A stretch of DNA of 37,449 bases from Streptomyces muensis (GTDB lineage Bacteria; Actinomycetota; Actinomycetes; Streptomycetales; Streptomycetaceae), in assembly GCF_021474425.1 (NCBI RefSeq), contig NZ_JAKEIP010000061.1, forward strand, positions 1-37,449. Direction: 5' to 3'. Position numbers and translations under genes: made by a program. Positions 16,022 to 23,565 of the stretch are shown here, piece after piece; the stretch's first letter is position 1; each line of letters begins with the position of its first letter. The notes below the pieces were generated by a model that had not been told where the DNA came from, did no database searches, and saw only the letters and a list, made by a program, of their open reading frames with translations.

Positions 16022-16684
16022 TTACAACAGTGCTCGTGCCGCCACTTTCAGATCGGAGACCAGACCCTCGTACGCCGCCTTGCGGTCCGCGTCGTCCTGC
16101 GCCCGCAGCACCGACGACGGATGCACCGTGGCCACCAGTTTCTCCGGCCGGCCGTGGACCTCCCGCTCCAGCAGCGCCCCGCGCGCCTCCCCGACCCGGA
16201 ACGACGACCCCAGCAGCGCCTTGCCCGCGGTGGCGCCCAGGATCACGATCAACTCGGGCTCCACGACGGCCAGCTCGGCGGCCAGCCACGGCCCGCACGC
16301 CGTCATCTCGCGCAGGGAGGGCGCCTTGTGGATGCGGCGCTTGCGGGGTTCGGCCCGCGTGAACTTGAAGTGCTTGACGGCATTGGTCACATAGGCCTCG
16401 CCGGGATCGATGCCGGCCTCTTCCAGCGCACGGCCCAGCAGTCGGCCCGCGGGACCCACGAACGGCTTCCCCTGCCTGTCCTCCTGGTCACCGGGTTGTT
16501 CGCCGACGAGCATGACCCGGGCGTTGGCGGTGCCCTGGCCGAACACGGTCTGGGTCGCGTCGCGGTGCAGGGGGCAGCCCCTGCATTCCGCCGCGGCCCG
16601 TCGCAGGGTGGGGAGGCCGCGGGCCCCCTCCGGGACGAACGGTTCCGCGGTGTAGGCGTCCTCAGGCGCTCTCGTGGTCACCAT
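16022..16684 (-). CDS. udgX: UdgX-type uracil-DNA glycosylase superfamily protein
   Basis: A protein of about 220 residues in the family 4/5-like iron-sulfur uracil-DNA glycosylase group. It has an N-terminal CRGC pair (Cys34, Cys37), motif A GEQPGDQEDRQGKPFVGPAG (61-80), the insert KRRIH (115-119) after NAVKHFKF, a third Cys130 (TACGPWL) and motif B HPSSVLR (188-194). The KRRIH insert and GEQPG are hallmarks of UdgX, in which the motif histidine (here His119) forms a covalent link to uracil-excised DNA instead of releasing the base product freely. Only three cysteines are present; at the place where ordinary family 4 enzymes have a Cys after VVK, this protein has His105, which may be the fourth cluster ligand (inference). 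ATG 16684 is chosen over one 36 bases upstream; neither has a strong ribosome binding site. Confidence 0.88.
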   Translation of the reverse strand: MVTTRAPEDAYTAEPFVPEGARGLPTLRRAAAECRGCPLHRDATQTVFGQGTANARVMLVGEQPGDQEDRQGKPFVGPAGRLLGRALEEAGIDPGEAYVTNAVKHFKFTRAEPRKRRIHKAPSLREMTACGPWLAAELAVVEPELIVILGATAGKALLGSSFRVGEARGALLEREVHGRPEKLVATVHPSSVLRAQDDADRKAAYEGLVSDLKVAARALL

Positions 16685-16733
16685 GCGGGCCGAGTACCCG
16701 TCGTGAGCACTCGGACCCATATCGTCTGCGGGT

Positions 16734-16798
16734 GCGTGGGGGCTGGTCGCGCCCCGCGGCGGAGCCGCACATCGATACAGCCCCGCGCCCCTAAGAGG
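16734..16798. repeat. Streptomyces intergenic repeat with nested stems
   Basis: It starts GGGGGCTGGTCGCGC and ends CCCCGCGCCCCT (16781-16792), the same words as the copy at 1001-1035. The outer stem pairs GGGGCTG (16739-16745) with CAGCCCC (16778-16784). The inner stem pairs GCGGC (16756-16760) with GCCGC (16764-16768). It lies in the 138-base gap between udgX and mqnE, downstream of mqnE, and probably terminates it. Confidence 0.6.
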
Positions 16799-16822
16799 TC
16801 GGCACGGTCCCGCCCGCTGAAA

Positions 16823-17986
16823 TCAGACCCGCATCGGCTGCGGCGACTCCCGTCGCGCCGGGTCCGGGCCGTCGTACTCCCGGATGATCTCGTAGCGCGT
16901 GTTCCGCTCCACCGGGCGGAAGCCCGCGTCCCGGATCAGGTCCAGCAGGTCCTCACGGGTCAGCTTGTTCGGCGTGCCGTAGTTGTCGGCGTCGTGCGTG
17001 ATCTTGTACTCGACGACCGAGCCGTCCATGTCGTCGGCGCCGTGCTGGAGGGCCAGCTGGGCGGTCTGGACGCCGTGCATCACCCAGAAGACCTTGACGT
17101 GCGGGACGTTGTCGAAGAGCAGACGGGAGACGGCGAAGGTCTTCAGGGCCTCCGCGCCGGTCGCCATCTGGGTGCGCGCCTGGAGGCGGTTGCGTACCTT
17201 GCCGTCCTTCATGTCGACGAAGTCGTGCTGGTAGCGCAGCGGGATGAAGACCTGGAAACCGCCGGTCTCGTCCTGGAGCTCCCGCAGGCGCAGCACATGG
17301 TCGACGCGGTGCCGCGGCTCCTCGATGTGGCCGTACAGCATGGTGCACGGGGTCTTCAGACCCTTCTCGTGCGCCAGGCGGTGGATACGGGACCAGTCCT
17401 CCCAGTGGGTGCGGTGGTCCACGATGTGCTGCCGGACCTCCCAGTCGAAGATCTCGGCGCCACCGCCGGTCAGCGACTCCAGGCCCGCGTCGATCAGCTC
17501 GTCGAGGATCTCGGACGCCGAAAGGCCGCTGATCGTCTCGAAGTGGTGGATCTCCGTCGCCGTGAAGGCCTTCAGCGAGACCTCCGGCAGCGCGGCCTTG
17601 AGCTCCCGCAGCGAGCGCGGGTAGTAGCGCCAGGGGAGGTTCGGGTGCAGACCGTTGACGATGTGCAGCTCGGTGAGGTTCTCCGACTCCATCGCCTTGG
17701 CGAGCTTGACGGCCTCCTCGATGCGCATCGTGTACGCGTCCTTCTCCCCCGGCTTGCGCTGGAAGGAGCAGTACGCGCAGGAGGCCGTACAGACGTTGGT
17801 CATGTTGAGGTGCCGGTTGACGTTGAAGTGGACGACGTCGCCGTTCTTGCGCGTACGCACCTCGTGCGCGAGCCCGCCGAGCCACGCCAGGTCGTCCGAC
17901 TCGTACAGCGCGATGCCGTCCTCACGGGACAGCCGCTCACCGGAGCGGACCTTCTCCTCCAGCTCGCGCTTGAGCCCGACGTCCAT
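16823..17986 (-). CDS. mqnE: aminofutalosine synthase MqnE
   Basis: A 387-residue radical SAM enzyme of the futalosine menaquinone pathway. It adds the 5'-deoxyadenosyl radical to 3-[(1-carboxyvinyl)oxy]benzoate to give 6-amino-6-deoxyfutalosine. The [4Fe-4S]-SAM motif is CTASCAYC (Cys66, Cys70, Cys73), preceded by HFNVNRHLNMTNV. Other family segments are EIHHFETISGLSASEIL, ESLTGGGAEIF and FIPLRYQ. ATG 17986 has GGAGAGG seven bases upstream. An Lrp/AsnC gene lies directly upstream on the same strand, and the other menaquinone genes (mqnM, mqnP, mqnL) follow within 5 kb. A hairpin pair sits between the Lrp gene and mqnE. Confidence 0.95.
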   Translation of the reverse strand: MDVGLKRELEEKVRSGERLSREDGIALYESDDLAWLGGLAHEVRTRKNGDVVHFNVNRHLNMTNVCTASCAYCSFQRKPGEKDAYTMRIEEAVKLAKAMESENLTELHIVNGLHPNLPWRYYPRSLRELKAALPEVSLKAFTATEIHHFETISGLSASEILDELIDAGLESLTGGGAEIFDWEVRQHIVDHRTHWEDWSRIHRLAHEKGLKTPCTMLYGHIEEPRHRVDHVLRLRELQDETGGFQVFIPLRYQHDFVDMKDGKVRNRLQARTQMATGAEALKTFAVSRLLFDNVPHVKVFWVMHGVQTAQLALQHGADDMDGSVVEYKITHDADNYGTPNKLTREDLLDLIRDAGFRPVERNTRYEIIREYDGPDPARRESPQPMRV

Positions 17987-18030
17987 GCGTGCACCTCTCC
18001 TAGACAGACTTGATAAACCGTACTCCCCCA

Positions 18031-18068
18031 CCCTCCGGGCGGAGGGGCCCCCAAAGGCGCTCCGCGCC
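18031..18068 (-). terminator. paired hairpins after the Lrp/AsnC gene
   Basis: GGCGC-TCC-GCGCC (18056-18068) and CCCTCC-GGGC-GGAGGG (18031-18046) are two perfect stems directly following the Lrp gene stop on the minus strand. They lie 45 bases before mqnE, so they could terminate the Lrp transcript or attenuate read-through into mqnE. Confidence 0.5.
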
Positions 18069-18523
18069 TACGCCTCTTCAGGCAGTTGCCCGACCCGGTT
18101 CTCCCACTTCGTGGAGAGCACGATCGTCGTACGGGTCCGGGAGACGCCCACGGTGCCGCTGAGCCGTCGGATGATCTTCTCCAGACCGTCCACGTCGGCC
18201 GCCCGCACCTTGAGCATGTACGAGTCGTCGCCCGCGATGAACCAGCAGTCCTCGATCTCGCCCAGGTCCCGCAGCCGGTTCGCCACGTCCTCGTGGTCGG
18301 TGGCGTCGGAGAGCGAGATGCCGATCAGCGCGGTGACGCCGAGGCCGAGCGAGGCGGCGTCGACGGTGGCGCGGTAGCCGGTGATGACACCGGCCGCCTC
18401 CAGCCGGTTGATGCGGTCGGTGACGCTGGGTCCCGACAGACCGACGAGGCGTCCCAGCTCCGCGTAGGAGGCCCGGCCGTTCTCCCTCAGGGCCTGGATG
18501 AGCTGCCTGTCCACCGCGTCCAT
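18068..18523 (-). CDS. Lrp/AsnC-family transcriptional regulator
   Basis: A 151-residue regulator of standard length. The helix-turn-helix is at about residues 20-45 (YAELGRLVGLSGPSVTDRIN, then RLEAAGVITGY). The RAM/Lrp effector domain follows (ALIGISLSDATDHEDVANRL, then CWFIAGDDSYMLKVRA). ATG 18523 is chosen because the family starts at MDAVDRQLIQAL; GGAAGG lies 12 bases upstream, a long spacing. It sits between mqnE and mqnM, all on the minus strand. Members of this family respond to amino acids; a role in controlling menaquinone genes is suggested by position only. Confidence 0.88.
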   Translation of the reverse strand: MDAVDRQLIQALRENGRASYAELGRLVGLSGPSVTDRINRLEAAGVITGYRATVDAASLGLGVTALIGISLSDATDHEDVANRLRDLGEIEDCWFIAGDDSYMLKVRAADVDGLEKIIRRLSGTVGVSRTRTTIVLSTKWENRVGQLPEEA

Positions 18524-18625
18524 GCGATTCGAAGCCTTCCGCTGAAGAGTTCCAGAAGTGATGAGAGTCAATGACGAGAGGAAGTGATGAGGGGGACGGC
18601 GACGTGCCCGTCCCGCCGACCCGCC

Positions 18626-19300
18626 TTAAGTGCCGTGGCCCAGCTCGCCCTTCCATCGCCGGTACAGCCCGTGCTCGACACCCGCGGCGTCCAGCACGCG
18701 TCCGGCGACGAAGTCCACGAGGTCCTGGATGTGGGTCGCGCCCGCGTAGAAGCCCGGGGACGCCGGTACGACGCTGGCGCCGGCGTCGTCCAGTGCGACG
18801 AGGTGCCGGAGGGTCTGGCCGTTCAGCGGGGTCTCCCTCACGGCCACGACCAGTTTGCGGCGTTCCTTCAAGGTGACGCTCGCCGCTCGCTGAAGGAGGT
18901 CCTTGGACAGCCCGAGCGCGACGCCCGCGACACAGGCCGTCGACGCGGGCACGATCAGCATTCCTTTGACGGGGTACGACCCGGAGGACGGCCCGGCCGC
19001 GAGGTCACCCGCGCTCCAGTGCCGTACGCCCGCGATGTCCACCTCGAAGGTCGCGGGCTTGCCGTCGGCCCCGCGGGACAGCCATTCCCGCAGGTCGGTC
19101 TCCCAGTGCGCGTCGCGGAACGGGATCCCCGTCTCGTCGAGCAACGTGAGCCGTGACGCCCGGCTGACGACCAGGTCGACGCTCTCCCCGGCGGCGAGGA
19201 GCGCGCGCAGCACCGCGGCGGCGTATGGGGTGCCGGAAGCGCCGGACACCCCTACGATCCAAGGCGTACGCGGCGTCTCTCCTGGCTTGACTGGGTTCAC
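18626..19300 (-). CDS. mqnM: flavin prenyltransferase (UbiX/Pad1-like), menaquinone-associated MqnM
   Basis: A 224-residue UbiX-family enzyme that prenylates FMN to prFMN, the cofactor of UbiD decarboxylases. It shows IVGVSGASGTPYAA (FMN phosphate loop, about 15-28), LVVSRASRLTLLDE, the flavin-contact segment MLIVPASTACVAGVALGLSK (114-133) and the C-terminal VVAVRETPLNGQTLRH, then FVAGRVLDAAGV. The start is GTG 19300; the open frame extends over 200 codons further upstream, but that part is antisense to the rhomboid gene and is not protein-like. The ribosome binding site is weak. Its product is needed by the UbiD-type MqnL encoded 2 kb upstream. It is divergent from the rhomboid gene. Confidence 0.9.
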   Translation of the reverse strand: MNPVKPGETPRTPWIVGVSGASGTPYAAAVLRALLAAGESVDLVVSRASRLTLLDETGIPFRDAHWETDLREWLSRGADGKPATFEVDIAGVRHWSAGDLAAGPSSGSYPVKGMLIVPASTACVAGVALGLSKDLLQRAASVTLKERRKLVVAVRETPLNGQTLRHLVALDDAGASVVPASPGFYAGATHIQDLVDFVAGRVLDAAGVEHGLYRRWKGELGHGT

Positions 19301-19391
19301 GACACCGAGCCTATCCGGCGCCGCCGGGTGGGAACCGACCAAGGGTGGCCGGGCGTTCCCTGGAAGGGGCGAGTCGGGGGGTGGAGTCGCG

Positions 19392-20024
19392 ATGGCTGGT
19401 ATGCCGGTGCTGCGGGGTCCGCAGGGCGAGTGGTCGCGGGGTGACCGTGCGAAGGCCGCGGCCAAGCTGATGCTGGGCTGGGTCGCGCTGCTGTGGCTGC
19501 TCGAAGTGGCCGACGTGGTCAGCGGACACGCCCTCGACGGCTTCGGCATCGTCCCGCGCACCCCGTCCGAGCTGGTGGACGTCGTCCCGGCGTCCTTCGT
19601 CCACTTCGGCTTCGCCCATGTCGCCGCGAACAGCGTGCCGCTGCTGGTCCTCGGATTCCTCGCGGCCCTCGGGGGCATACGCCGGTTCGCCGTCGCCTGC
19701 GCCCTGATCATCGTCGCCGACGGTCTCGGGGTGTGGCTGATATCGCCGTCCGGCACCAACACCGCGGGCGCCTCCGGCCTGGTCTTCGGCCTCTTCGGCT
19801 TCCTCCTGGTCACCGGCTTCGTGGAACGCCGCCCGCTCGGCGTCCTGGTCGGCATCCTCGTCGCCGCCATCTGGGGCGGCTCGATCCTGGCAGGCCTCGC
19901 CCCGACCCAGTCCGGCATCAGCTGGCAGGGGCATCTGGTGGGGCTGGTGGCGGGGGTTGCGGCGGCGGTCGTGTTGCGCCGGCGGGCGCACGGGCCGGCG
20001 CTCAGAGCTGGGGGCGCGCTTTAG
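19392..20024 (+). CDS. rhomboid-family intramembrane serine protease
   Basis: A 210-residue membrane protein with about six hydrophobic segments. The catalytic dyad is visible as Ser128 in TAGASGLVFGLFG and His181 in SWQGHLVGLVAG. The upstream HxxxxHxxxN pattern (HFGFAHVAAN, His71, His76, Asn80) matches the second-helix HxxxN of active rhomboids. It should cleave single-pass membrane proteins within the bilayer; the substrate is unknown. ATG 19392 has GGAG six bases upstream. The last 23 bases overlap tail to tail with the Uma2-type gene. Its position between mqnM and mqnP does not by itself imply a link to menaquinone. Confidence 0.88.
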   Translation: MAGMPVLRGPQGEWSRGDRAKAAAKLMLGWVALLWLLEVADVVSGHALDGFGIVPRTPSELVDVVPASFVHFGFAHVAANSVPLLVLGFLAALGGIRRFAVACALIIVADGLGVWLISPSGTNTAGASGLVFGLFGFLLVTGFVERRPLGVLVGILVAAIWGGSILAGLAPTQSGISWQGHLVGLVAGVAAAVVLRRRAHGPALRAGGAL

Positions 20025-20574
20025 GGTCGACGGGGAGGGTCGCGGTGGGGATCTTCAGCTTGCCGAGCGCGGAGTCGATGGTCAGGTCGGGACCGTAGGG
20101 GATGGTGTCGCGACCTCGGTAGCCGTCGGGGCCGGGGTTCCACATCGTGACGCAGTGGCCCTTCAGCGGGTCGAAGATCAAGTAGTTGGCGATGCCGCGT
20201 GAGGCGTACCAGCGGGGCTTGACGTCGTAGTCACGGCGGACACTCTCCGGGGACACCACTTCGGCTACGAGCTCGATCAGATCGGCGGGGTAGGAGCTGC
20301 GGTTCTCGTCCTCCGCCTCGGCGGGGATGACCGCGATGTCCGGGCAGAACTCGTTCGCGTCGTCGAAGGGAAACGCCACATCGCTCACCAGCCCCCACTC
20401 CGGCGGAAGCTGACCCTCGAGGTTCGCGGACACCCTCAGGATCGTCTTCCCGTGGAACGGCCTGACCGGATTCATCACGATGCTGCCCTCGACAATCTCC
20501 GTCAGATAGCCGGGGAACATGTCCTCCAGCTTGCTGAGCTGCGAGTGCAGGCGGTCGATGCCCGAGACGGTCAC
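20002..20574 (-). CDS. Uma2-family (DUF820) PD-(D/E)XK nuclease-like protein
   Basis: A 190-residue Uma2 protein. The PD-(D/E)XK signature appears as PDIAVI (Asp79), LIELVAEVVSPES (Glu105) and DYDVKPRWYASRGIANYLIF (Lys119), so the active-site set looks complete. The family is abundant in Streptomyces and cyanobacteria; no precise role is established. GTG 20574 has GGGAGG five bases upstream. It overlaps the convergent rhomboid gene by 23 bases and lies downstream of mqnP on the same strand (46-base gap). Confidence 0.82.
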   Translation of the reverse strand: MTVSGIDRLHSQLSKLEDMFPGYLTEIVEGSIVMNPVRPFHGKTILRVSANLEGQLPPEWGLVSDVAFPFDDANEFCPDIAVIPAEAEDENRSSYPADLIELVAEVVSPESVRRDYDVKPRWYASRGIANYLIFDPLKGHCVTMWNPGPDGYRGRDTIPYGPDLTIDSALGKLKIPTATLPVDPKARPQL

Positions 20575-20620
20575 GGTGGCCTCCCTGGGGTCCTGCCCTC
20601 AATGGTAGGCCGCACGGTAG

Positions 20621-21523
20621 CTACACGGTCAGACCCCGAACCAGGAGATCCATCAGCGCACACACGAACAGGGCGATCCCGATGAACCCGTTGACGCTGA
20701 AGAACGCCCTGTTCAGGCGCGACAGATCATGCGGCCGCACGATCGAGTGCTCGTACCCGAACGCGGCGGCCACGACCAGCAGGCCCAGCCAGAAGAACGC
20801 GCCCGCGTCCGTGGCGAGGGCGTACCAGACGAACAGGGCCGTCGTGATCGCGTGGCAGACCCGCGCGCCCCAGATCGCGGCCGGGATGCCGAAGCGGGCC
20901 GGGACCGACATGACGCCGATCTCCCGGTCGGTGTCGACGTCCTGGCAGGCGTAGATCAGGTCGAAGCCGCCGATCCAGATGCCGACGGCGAGGCCGAGGA
21001 TCACCGCGTCCCAGGACCAGGACCCGGTGATCGCCAGCCAGCCGCCGACCGGGCCCATCGCCTGGGCGAGGCCCAGGATGGCCTGCGGGAAGTTCGTGAA
21101 CCGTTTGCCGTAGGGGTAGACCACCATCGGGATCACCGCGATGGGGGCGAGGGCGAGGCAGAGGGGGTTCAGCAGGGCCGCCGAGCCCAGGAAGATCACC
21201 AGGGCGATCAGGGCGCCCGCCCAGGCGTGACGGACCGACATCGCGCCGGTCACCAGCTCACGGTGGGCGGTGCGCGGGTTCCGCGCGTCGATCTCGCGGT
21301 CGATGATCCGGTTGACCGCCATGGCGAAGGTCCGCAGGCCCACCATGCAGACGGTGACCAGCAGCAGCCGGCCCCAGTGGATGTTCCTGTCCAGCTGGAA
21401 CATGGCCGTCAGCGCGGCGATGTACGCGAAGGGCAGCGCGAACACCGAGTGCTCGATCATCACCAGGCGCAGGAACGCCTTCGTACGTCCTGGCTGCGGG
21501 ATCGCGGCGGAGGCGCTGCTCAC
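20621..21523 (-). CDS. mqnP: UbiA-family prenyltransferase MqnP
   Basis: A 300-residue integral membrane prenyltransferase with about eight or nine hydrophobic helices. It attaches the isoprenoid tail to the dihydroxynaphthoate-type precursor of the futalosine pathway. The two Asp-rich motifs are present: NRIIDREIDARNPRTAHREL (Asn71, Asp75, Asp79) and DLIYACQDVDTDREIG, which bind Mg2+ and the prenyl diphosphate. GTG 21523 overlaps the mqnL stop by four bases (GTGA) and has GGAAGGAG eight bases upstream, so the pair is translationally coupled. The context (mqnL, mqnM, mqnE) supports the menaquinone role over 4-hydroxybenzoate or heme O prenylation. Confidence 0.92.
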   Translation of the reverse strand: MSSASAAIPQPGRTKAFLRLVMIEHSVFALPFAYIAALTAMFQLDRNIHWGRLLLVTVCMVGLRTFAMAVNRIIDREIDARNPRTAHRELVTGAMSVRHAWAGALIALVIFLGSAALLNPLCLALAPIAVIPMVVYPYGKRFTNFPQAILGLAQAMGPVGGWLAITGSWSWDAVILGLAVGIWIGGFDLIYACQDVDTDREIGVMSVPARFGIPAAIWGARVCHAITTALFVWYALATDAGAFFWLGLLVVAAAFGYEHSIVRPHDLSRLNRAFFSVNGFIGIALFVCALMDLLVRGLTV

Positions 21524-22977
21524 AGTCCGTACTCCTTCCACCGGCGGTCGACCTTCGCCGCCGTCTCAGGGTCGGACTCCACCATGTCGGGCCAGCCGCC
21601 GTCACGGGTGTAGCCCTCCTCGGGCCACTTCTTCGTCGCGTCGATGCCCGCCTTCCCGCCCCAGAACTGCTGGTAGGAGGCATGGTCGAGGTGGTCGACG
21701 GGGCCTTCGACGACCGTGAGGTCGCGGGCGTAGTCGGTGTTGCCGAGGGCCCGCCAGGCGACCTCGTGCAGGTCGTGGACGTCGCAGTCGGAGTCGACGA
21801 CCACGATCAGCTTGGTCAGGGACATCATGTGCGCGCCCCAGATCGCGTGCATCGTCTTCTGCGCGTGCTTGGGGTACTTCTTGTCGATCGAGACGATCGC
21901 GCAGTTGTGGAAGCCGCCGGCCTCGGGCAGGTGGTAGTCCACGATGTCCGGGACGATGATCTTGAGGAGGGGGAGGAAGAAGCGTTCCGTCGCCCGGCCC
22001 AGCGGTCCGTCCTCCGTCGGGGGCCGGCCCACGACGATCGACTGGAGCAGCGGCCGGCGCCGCATCGTCACGCAGTCGATCTTCAACGCCGGGAACGGCT
22101 CCTGCGGGGTGTAGAAGCCGGTGTGGTCGCCGAACGGCCCCTCCGGCAGCATCTCCCCCGGCTCCAGCCACCCCTCCAGCACGACCTCCGCCTGCGCCGG
22201 CACCTGCAGCGGCACCGTCTTGCAGTCGACCATCTCGATCCGCTTGCCCGAGACGAACCCGGCGAACAGGTACTCGTCGATGTCACCGGGGAGCGGCGCG
22301 GTGGAGGCGTACGTCACCGCGGGCGGGCACCCGAAGGCGATGGCGACCGGCAGCCGCTCTCCCCTTCTCGCCGCCACCTGGTAGTGGTTGCGGCTGTCCT
22401 TGTGGATCTGCCAGTGCATGCCGATGGTGCGCTTGTCGTGGCGCTGCAGTCGGTACAGGCCCAGGTTCCGTACGCCGGACTCCGGGTCCTTGGTGTGGGT
22501 GAGCCCCAGGTTGAAGAAGGACCCGCCGTCCTTGGGCCAGGTGAACAGGGCCGGCAGCCGGTCCAGGTCGACCTCGTCGCCCTGAAGCACGACTTCCTGC
22601 ACCGGAGCGCCCGCCGACTTCACCTTCTTCGGCGGCACGTGCGTCATCGCGCCGAGCTTCCCGAAGGCCTCGCGGACCCCGACGAACCCGTGCGGCAGCT
22701 CGGGCTTGAGGAGTCCGCCGATCTTGTCGGAGATGTCGCCGTAGGACTTGAGCCCCAGGGCCTTCAGCAGTCGTCGGTCGGTGCCGAAGACGTTCATCGC
22801 GAGGGGCATCGAGGAGCCCTTCACGTTCTCGAAGAGCAGCGCGGGACCGCCCGACTTCTGGACCCGGTCGACGATCTCCCCGACCTCCAGATACGGATCG
22901 ACCTCGGCCTTGACGCGCTTGAGGTCACCTTCGCGCTCCAGTGCCCTGAGCAGGGAACGAAGATCGTCGTAAGCCAT
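21520..22977 (-). CDS. mqnL: UbiD-family menaquinone decarboxylase MqnL
   Basis: A 485-residue prFMN-dependent decarboxylase, the late decarboxylation step of futalosine-route menaquinone synthesis. Family segments in order are MAYDDLRSLLRALEREGDL, ALLFENVKGSSMPLAMNVFG, NLGLYRLQRHDKRTIGMHWQ (the Arg region of the active site), EGPFGDHTGFYTP (carrying an active-site Glu) and FHNCAIVSIDKKYPKHA. It requires the prenylated flavin made by MqnM. ATG 22977 begins at the family's normal start; the ribosome binding site is weak (GGGGA, 11 bases). It is divergent from the PLDc_N-type gene and overlaps mqnP. Confidence 0.92.
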   Translation of the reverse strand: MAYDDLRSLLRALEREGDLKRVKAEVDPYLEVGEIVDRVQKSGGPALLFENVKGSSMPLAMNVFGTDRRLLKALGLKSYGDISDKIGGLLKPELPHGFVGVREAFGKLGAMTHVPPKKVKSAGAPVQEVVLQGDEVDLDRLPALFTWPKDGGSFFNLGLTHTKDPESGVRNLGLYRLQRHDKRTIGMHWQIHKDSRNHYQVAARRGERLPVAIAFGCPPAVTYASTAPLPGDIDEYLFAGFVSGKRIEMVDCKTVPLQVPAQAEVVLEGWLEPGEMLPEGPFGDHTGFYTPQEPFPALKIDCVTMRRRPLLQSIVVGRPPTEDGPLGRATERFFLPLLKIIVPDIVDYHLPEAGGFHNCAIVSIDKKYPKHAQKTMHAIWGAHMMSLTKLIVVVDSDCDVHDLHEVAWRALGNTDYARDLTVVEGPVDHLDHASYQQFWGGKAGIDATKKWPEEGYTRDGGWPDMVESDPETAAKVDRRWKEYGL

Positions 22978-23065
22978 GGGGTCAAGTATCCCCGAGCGGT
23001 TACCCTGGCCCTGAACCCGGGGGCCGTGCCCCCGGCACCGACGACCGTTTCGCTGGAGAGGGCCC

Positions 23066-23407
23066 ATGCTCCGGGTGCTGATGTTCCTCGTGCCACTGGC
23101 GCTGAGCGTGTACGCGTTCATCGACTGCATCAGCACGAAGGAGGACGACATCCGCCACATGCCCAAGCCGTTCTGGGCGATCCTCGTCCTGGTGTTCCCG
23201 CTCGTCGGCTCGATCTCCTGGCTCATCGCGGGCAAGAAGCGCAGCCCGGCCGCCGAGGGCTGGTCCGGTGTACGGGACCGCCAGCGCGAGCGCCGGCAGT
23301 GGGTGGCTCCCGACGACAACCCCGAGTTCCTGAAGTCCCTGGACGAGGACGACGACAAGAGGGACGACAAGAAGAAGGACGACGACCCGAAGCGCGACGA
23401 GCCCTGA
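23066..23407 (+). CDS. PLDc_N-domain small membrane protein
   Basis: A 113-residue protein. Residues 1-58 form the two-helix PLDc_N module (phospholipase D/cardiolipin synthase N-terminal type): LMFLVPLALSVYAFIDC, then KPFWAILVLVFPLVGSISWL, followed by IAGKKR. The rest is a hydrophilic tail ending in an Asp/Lys-rich run (DEDDDKRDDKKKDDDPKRDE). No catalytic phospholipase domain is present. ATG 23066 has GGAGAG at suitable spacing. It is divergent from mqnL across 88 bases. Stand-alone PLDc_N proteins are common in Streptomyces; function unknown. Confidence 0.8.
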   Translation: MLRVLMFLVPLALSVYAFIDCISTKEDDIRHMPKPFWAILVLVFPLVGSISWLIAGKKRSPAAEGWSGVRDRQRERRQWVAPDDNPEFLKSLDEDDDKRDDKKKDDDPKRDEP

Positions 23408-23473
23408 CGGTCGCCCCGACCCCTCCCTCCTCAACTCTCCACGACAGCCTCACAGTTGACCGTGGATAGTCGC

Positions 23474-23501
23474 TTGCACCGGGCGCCACCTTGAGTAGTT
23501 A
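23474..23501 (+). promoter_or_regulatory. predicted promoter of the DUF6232-like gene pair
   Basis: TTGCAC (23474-23479), 16 bases, then TAGTTA (23496-23501). Transcription would begin near 23508, just before the repeats at 23514-23546. Confidence 0.4.
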
Positions 23502-23513
23502 ATGGCCATCAGG

Positions 23514-23546
23514 CAGTGATGGGCGTCAGTGATGGGTTGTCATCAC
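23514..23546. promoter_or_regulatory. direct plus inverted repeat, possible operator
   Basis: CAGTGATGGG occurs twice with a 13-base period (23514-23523 and 23527-23536) and is followed by an inverted half-site: GTGATG (23529-23534) pairs with CATCAC (23541-23546). Three half-sites within 33 bases lie between the predicted promoter and the start codon at 23566, a place where a bound protein would block transcription. Confidence 0.45.
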
Positions 23547-23565
23547 CCATACCTCAGGGGGACCG

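Noticed and set aside
19301..19918. N-terminal extension of the UbiX-like protein
   Set aside because: The extension is antisense to the rhomboid gene and Arg/Pro/Ser-rich. The UbiX family begins near GTG 19300.
21520..21541. Alternative upstream start of mqnP giving MEGVRT
   Set aside because: The GTG at 21523 forms a GTGA overlap with the mqnL stop and has GGAAGGAG at ideal spacing. The upstream start would extend further into mqnL without a ribosome binding site.
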